Shown here piece by piece: positions 6,371 through 8,358 of a stretch of 8,358 bases of DNA; position 1 is the stretch's first letter, and every line of letters begins with the position of its first letter. A program made the position numbers and the translations under genes. The stretch comes from Actinomycetota bacterium (lineage in GTDB: Bacteria > Actinomycetota > Thermoleophilia > Gaiellales > Gaiellaceae): the NCBI GenBank assembly GCA_013695295.1, contig JACDAS010000165.1, positions 1 to 8,358 of the forward strand, read 5' to 3'. The notes beneath the pieces were generated by a model that was given only the letters and a program-made list of their open reading frames with translations, did no database searches and was not told the DNA's origin.

Positions 6371-7148
6371 GGCCGCGATTCTGCTCGACGTGGACGGCGT
6401 TTTCCACGTGTCCGGCCAGCCGATCCCGGGCGGCGCCGAGGCGGTCCGGGCGCTGCGCGAGGCGGGCCATCGCCTCCGCTTCGTCACCAACTCGACGACG
6501 CGCTCCCGCGGGCTCCTCGCCGAGGAGCTCAGAGGCTACGGGCTGGAGCTCTCAGACGACGAGCTGCAGACGACCCCGAGGGCCGCGGCCCGGACGTTGC
6601 GGGGCAAGCGAGTCTTCGCGCTGACGATGGCCGCGATCCGCGAGGACCTGGAGGGAATCGAGCTGGTCGGCGACGGCGCCGAGGCCGTGCTGCTCGGGGG
6701 GGCCGACGAGACGGCCGAGACGAACCGCGTCTTCAGCTACATGAACCTTGCTCGCGCCTTCGCCGAGCTCGAGGCCGGCGCCGAGCTCTACTGCCTGCAC
6801 AAGAACCGCTGGTGGCAGACCGCCCGCGGGCCGCTGCTCGACGCAGGCGCATTCGTCGCGGGGCTGGAGTACGCCTCGGGGGTGGACGCGACCGTGCTCG
6901 GGAAGCCGAGCCCGGCCTACTTCGCGGCCGCGGTCGAGGCCTTGGACGCCGACCCGGAGCGCACCTGGATGGTCGGCGACGACCTCGACTCCGACATCGC
7001 CGGGGCGCAGCGATTCGGCCTTCGCACCGTGCTCGTGCGGACGGGGAAGTTCCGGCCGGACGAGGTCGAGCGCTCCGGGATCGCGCCCGACGTGGTGGTC
7101 AGCTCGATCGCGCAGCTGCCGGAGTGGCTCGAGGAGCGCGAGCCGTGA
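6369..7148 (+). CDS. HAD-IIA family phosphatase, LHPP-like
   Basis: This encodes a 259-residue cytoplasmic HAD hydrolase of the NagD/IIA type. Motif I is LLDVDGV, with the nucleophile Asp7 and acid/base Asp9. Motif II is FVTNSTTRSR (Thr40). Motif III is the Lys in VLGKPSPAYF (Lys179). Motif IV is MVGDDLDSDIAGAQ (Asp204, Asp205, Asp209). Several stretches resemble what I recall of mammalian LHPP, a phospholysine/phosphohistidine/pyrophosphate phosphatase: the SYMNLARAFAEL segment, LEYASGV before GKPSP, and VRTGKFRP after motif IV. The substrate here is not known. I chose the ATG at 6369 because motif I then begins at the usual distance; the frame is open further upstream but overlaps arfB. The stop overlaps the acpS start in a GTGA, so the two are translationally coupled. 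Confidence 0.88.
   Translation: MAAILLDVDGVFHVSGQPIPGGAEAVRALREAGHRLRFVTNSTTRSRGLLAEELRGYGLELSDDELQTTPRAAARTLRGKRVFALTMAAIREDLEGIELVGDGAEAVLLGGADETAETNRVFSYMNLARAFAELEAGAELYCLHKNRWWQTARGPLLDAGAFVAGLEYASGVDATVLGKPSPAYFAAAVEALDADPERTWMVGDDLDSDIAGAQRFGLRTVLVRTGKFRPDEVERSGIAPDVVVSSIAQLPEWLEEREP
7131..7136 (+). promoter_or_regulatory. Shine-Dalgarno site of acpS
   Basis: GAGGAG inside the 3' end of the HAD gene lies eight bases before the GTG at 7145 and supports that codon as the acpS start. Confidence 0.65.
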
Positions 7149-7516
7149 CGCGGGTCGGGCTCGACCTGATCGAGATCGAGCGCATCCGGCGCGCGCTCGA
7201 CCGTTATCCCGGCTTCCGGGAGCGCTGCTTCACCGCCGCGGAGCGCGCCTACTGCGACTCGCGGCCGAACCCCGCCCAGCACTATGCGGGTCGTTTCGCG
7301 GGCAAGGAGGCGGTGGGGAAGGCGCTCGGCTTCGGGATCGCCCGTGCCTTCGCATGGCGCGACGTCGAGATCAGCGGCAGGCCGAAGCCCGCCGTCGCCC
7401 TCTCCGGGCGCGTCGGGAGCTGGGCTGCCCGGCTCGGCGGCGTCCGCGTGGACCTCTCGATGACGCACTCGAGGGAGCTCGCCGCGGCGGTCTGCGTCGT
7501 CGTCGATGTGGACTGA
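7145..7516 (+). CDS. acpS: Holo-[acyl-carrier-protein] synthase
   Basis: AcpS moves 4'-phosphopantetheine from coenzyme A to a serine of acyl carrier protein, activating it for fatty-acid synthesis. The 123-residue product is the normal AcpS length. It begins MTRVGLDLIEIERI, where Asp7 is the conserved metal ligand after VG. The second signature, YAGRFAGKEAVGKALG, carries the conserved Lys54 and Glu55. A C-terminal MTHSRELAAAVCVVV matches the SxSHxxxxAxA strand region of the family. The GTG start overlaps the HAD stop, with GAGGAG eight bases upstream. The end overlaps the nnr start by 11 bases. acpS next to nnr is a widespread actinobacterial and firmicute arrangement. Confidence 0.96.
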   Translation: MTRVGLDLIEIERIRRALDRYPGFRERCFTAAERAYCDSRPNPAQHYAGRFAGKEAVGKALGFGIARAFAWRDVEISGRPKPAVALSGRVGSWAARLGGVRVDLSMTHSRELAAAVCVVVDVD

Positions 7517-8358
7517 GCCGCTCTACGGCGCCGACGAGATGCGCCGTGCAGAGGCGGGGCAGGACGTCTCGGAGCTGATGCGCCGGGCCGGCGCCGGCGT
7601 GGCCGCCGAGGCGCTCCGGCGGTTCCCGGAGGCCCGCTCCTTCGTGGCCGTCTGCGGCGGCGGTGCGAACGGGGGCGACGGCCGGATCGCCGTCGACCGG
7701 CTCCGGGCCGAGGGCCGCGATGCCCAGGCGGTCGACGTGGCGGCGGGCACCCTGCCGCCGGCCGACGTGCTGGTCGACGCCCTCTTCGGGACCGGCTTCT
7801 CGGGCGGGCCGAGGCGGGAAGCGAAGCGCGCGATCGACGCGATCAACGCCTCCGGGGCACCGGTCGTCGCGGTCGACCTTCCCTCAGGTGTGGACGCCTC
7901 CACGGGCGAGGTCGCCGGGGTCGCCGTCGAGGCTGACGTCACGGTCACCTTCCACGGGTGGAAGGTCGGGCTGGCGGTCGCGCCCGGCCGCCACCACGCG
8001 GGGGAGGTCGTCGTCGCCGACATCGGCCTCGCACCCGCCGAGACCGAGCATCGCCTCGTCACGCCCCGGGTCCTGAGTCTCGTCCCGCGACGGCGCGCGA
8101 GCGACAACAAGTACAGCGCGGGCTCGGTGCTGGTGGTCGGCGGTGCACCGGGGTTGACCGGAGCCGTCTGCCTGGCCGCGGAAGCCGCCTTCCGTGCGGA
8201 CGCCGGCTACGTCGCCGTCGCCGTACCGGCCCCCTCGCTCCCGGTCGTCGAGGCGCGCCTCCTCGAGGCGGTGAAGGGCGACATCGTCGACGTCTTCGAC
8301 CTGGTCGAGCGTGCGAGCGCGCTCGCGCTCGGCCCCGGGCTCGGGCGCACCCCGGAGC
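7506..8358 (+). CDS. nnr: Bifunctional NAD(P)H-hydrate epimerase / ADP-dependent dehydratase (3' end outside window)
   Basis: Nnr repairs hydrated NADH and NADPH: the YjeF-type N-domain epimerises NAD(P)HX and the ribokinase-like C-domain dehydrates it. The 284 residues present start MWTEPLYGADEMRRAE, matching the conserved xTxxxM opening. Then come LMRRAG, CGGGANGGDG (51-59), DALFGTGFSG, VDLPSGVDASTG (123-134) and the TFHGWKVGL strand. The dehydratase domain begins near residue 200 with DNKYSAGSVLVVGGAPGLTG and LAAEAAFRADAGYV, and reaches LALGPGLGRT before the sequence ends. The ATG at 7506 overlaps acpS by 11 bases, and no clear ribosome site is visible. The N-domain looks compact: the stretch between the NGGDG loop and DALFGTG is roughly 20 residues shorter than in relatives I recall, and the first Asn of the usual GNNGGDG is Ala. 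Confidence 0.95.
   Translation, partial: MWTEPLYGADEMRRAEAGQDVSELMRRAGAGVAAEALRRFPEARSFVAVCGGGANGGDGRIAVDRLRAEGRDAQAVDVAAGTLPPADVLVDALFGTGFSGGPRREAKRAIDAINASGAPVVAVDLPSGVDASTGEVAGVAVEADVTVTFHGWKVGLAVAPGRHHAGEVVVADIGLAPAETEHRLVTPRVLSLVPRRRASDNKYSAGSVLVVGGAPGLTGAVCLAAEAAFRADAGYVAVAVPAPSLPVVEARLLEAVKGDIVDVFDLVERASALALGPGLGRTPE

Noticed and set aside
5163..6470. 435-residue minus-strand frame across the glycoside hydrolase and arfB
   Set aside because: It is out of frame with both real genes, is Arg/Ala/Gly-rich low-complexity sequence and carries no motif.
5867..7144. Long plus-strand frame running into acpS from far upstream
   Set aside because: Only the part from the GTG at 7145 is acpS. The rest is antisense to arfB and the hydrolase, and out of frame with the HAD gene.

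Overview
This window reads as chromosomal DNA from a high-GC bacterium, most likely a deep-branching actinobacterium such as Thermoleophilia. That placement rests on the gene order (rplM-rpsI-glmM-glmS, then acpS-nnr), the strong G/C bias at third codon positions, the frequent GTG starts and the apparent leaderless transcripts. It is inference, not a database result. I see no mobile element, CRISPR array, tRNA or rRNA.

Left part (1-3867, + strand). The 3' end of rplM (ribosomal protein L13) overlaps rpsI (S9) by four bases. glmM follows after 12 bases, then glmS. GlmS makes glucosamine-6-phosphate from fructose-6-phosphate and glutamine, and GlmM isomerises it to glucosamine-1-phosphate for UDP-GlcNAc and peptidoglycan. 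The 109-base gap before glmS is preceded by a possible extended -10 box. It folds on paper into several consecutive hairpins and has no recognisable glmS ribozyme core.

Middle part (4007-6370, - strand). Three genes point the other way. arfB encodes a GGQ ribosome-rescue hydrolase. The next encodes a secreted clan-A-type glycoside hydrolase. The last encodes a small protein with two membrane segments, and appears leaderless behind a TTGACA-type promoter. As I recall actinobacterial gene order, glmS is normally followed directly by acpS-nnr-alr, so this block looks like an insertion or rearrangement in a conserved neighbourhood.

Right part (6369-8358, + strand). A HAD-IIA phosphatase resembling LHPP overlaps acpS (holo-ACP synthase), which overlaps nnr (NAD(P)HX epimerase/dehydratase, cut by the window end). 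The three form a tight, translationally coupled operon.

Most notable point: the start codons of arfB (-) and the HAD gene (+) overlap within one CATG at 6368-6371. Each gene has a plausible -10 box 7-8 bases before its start, inside the other gene's coding sequence. This predicts two divergent leaderless transcripts that begin at the same spot.
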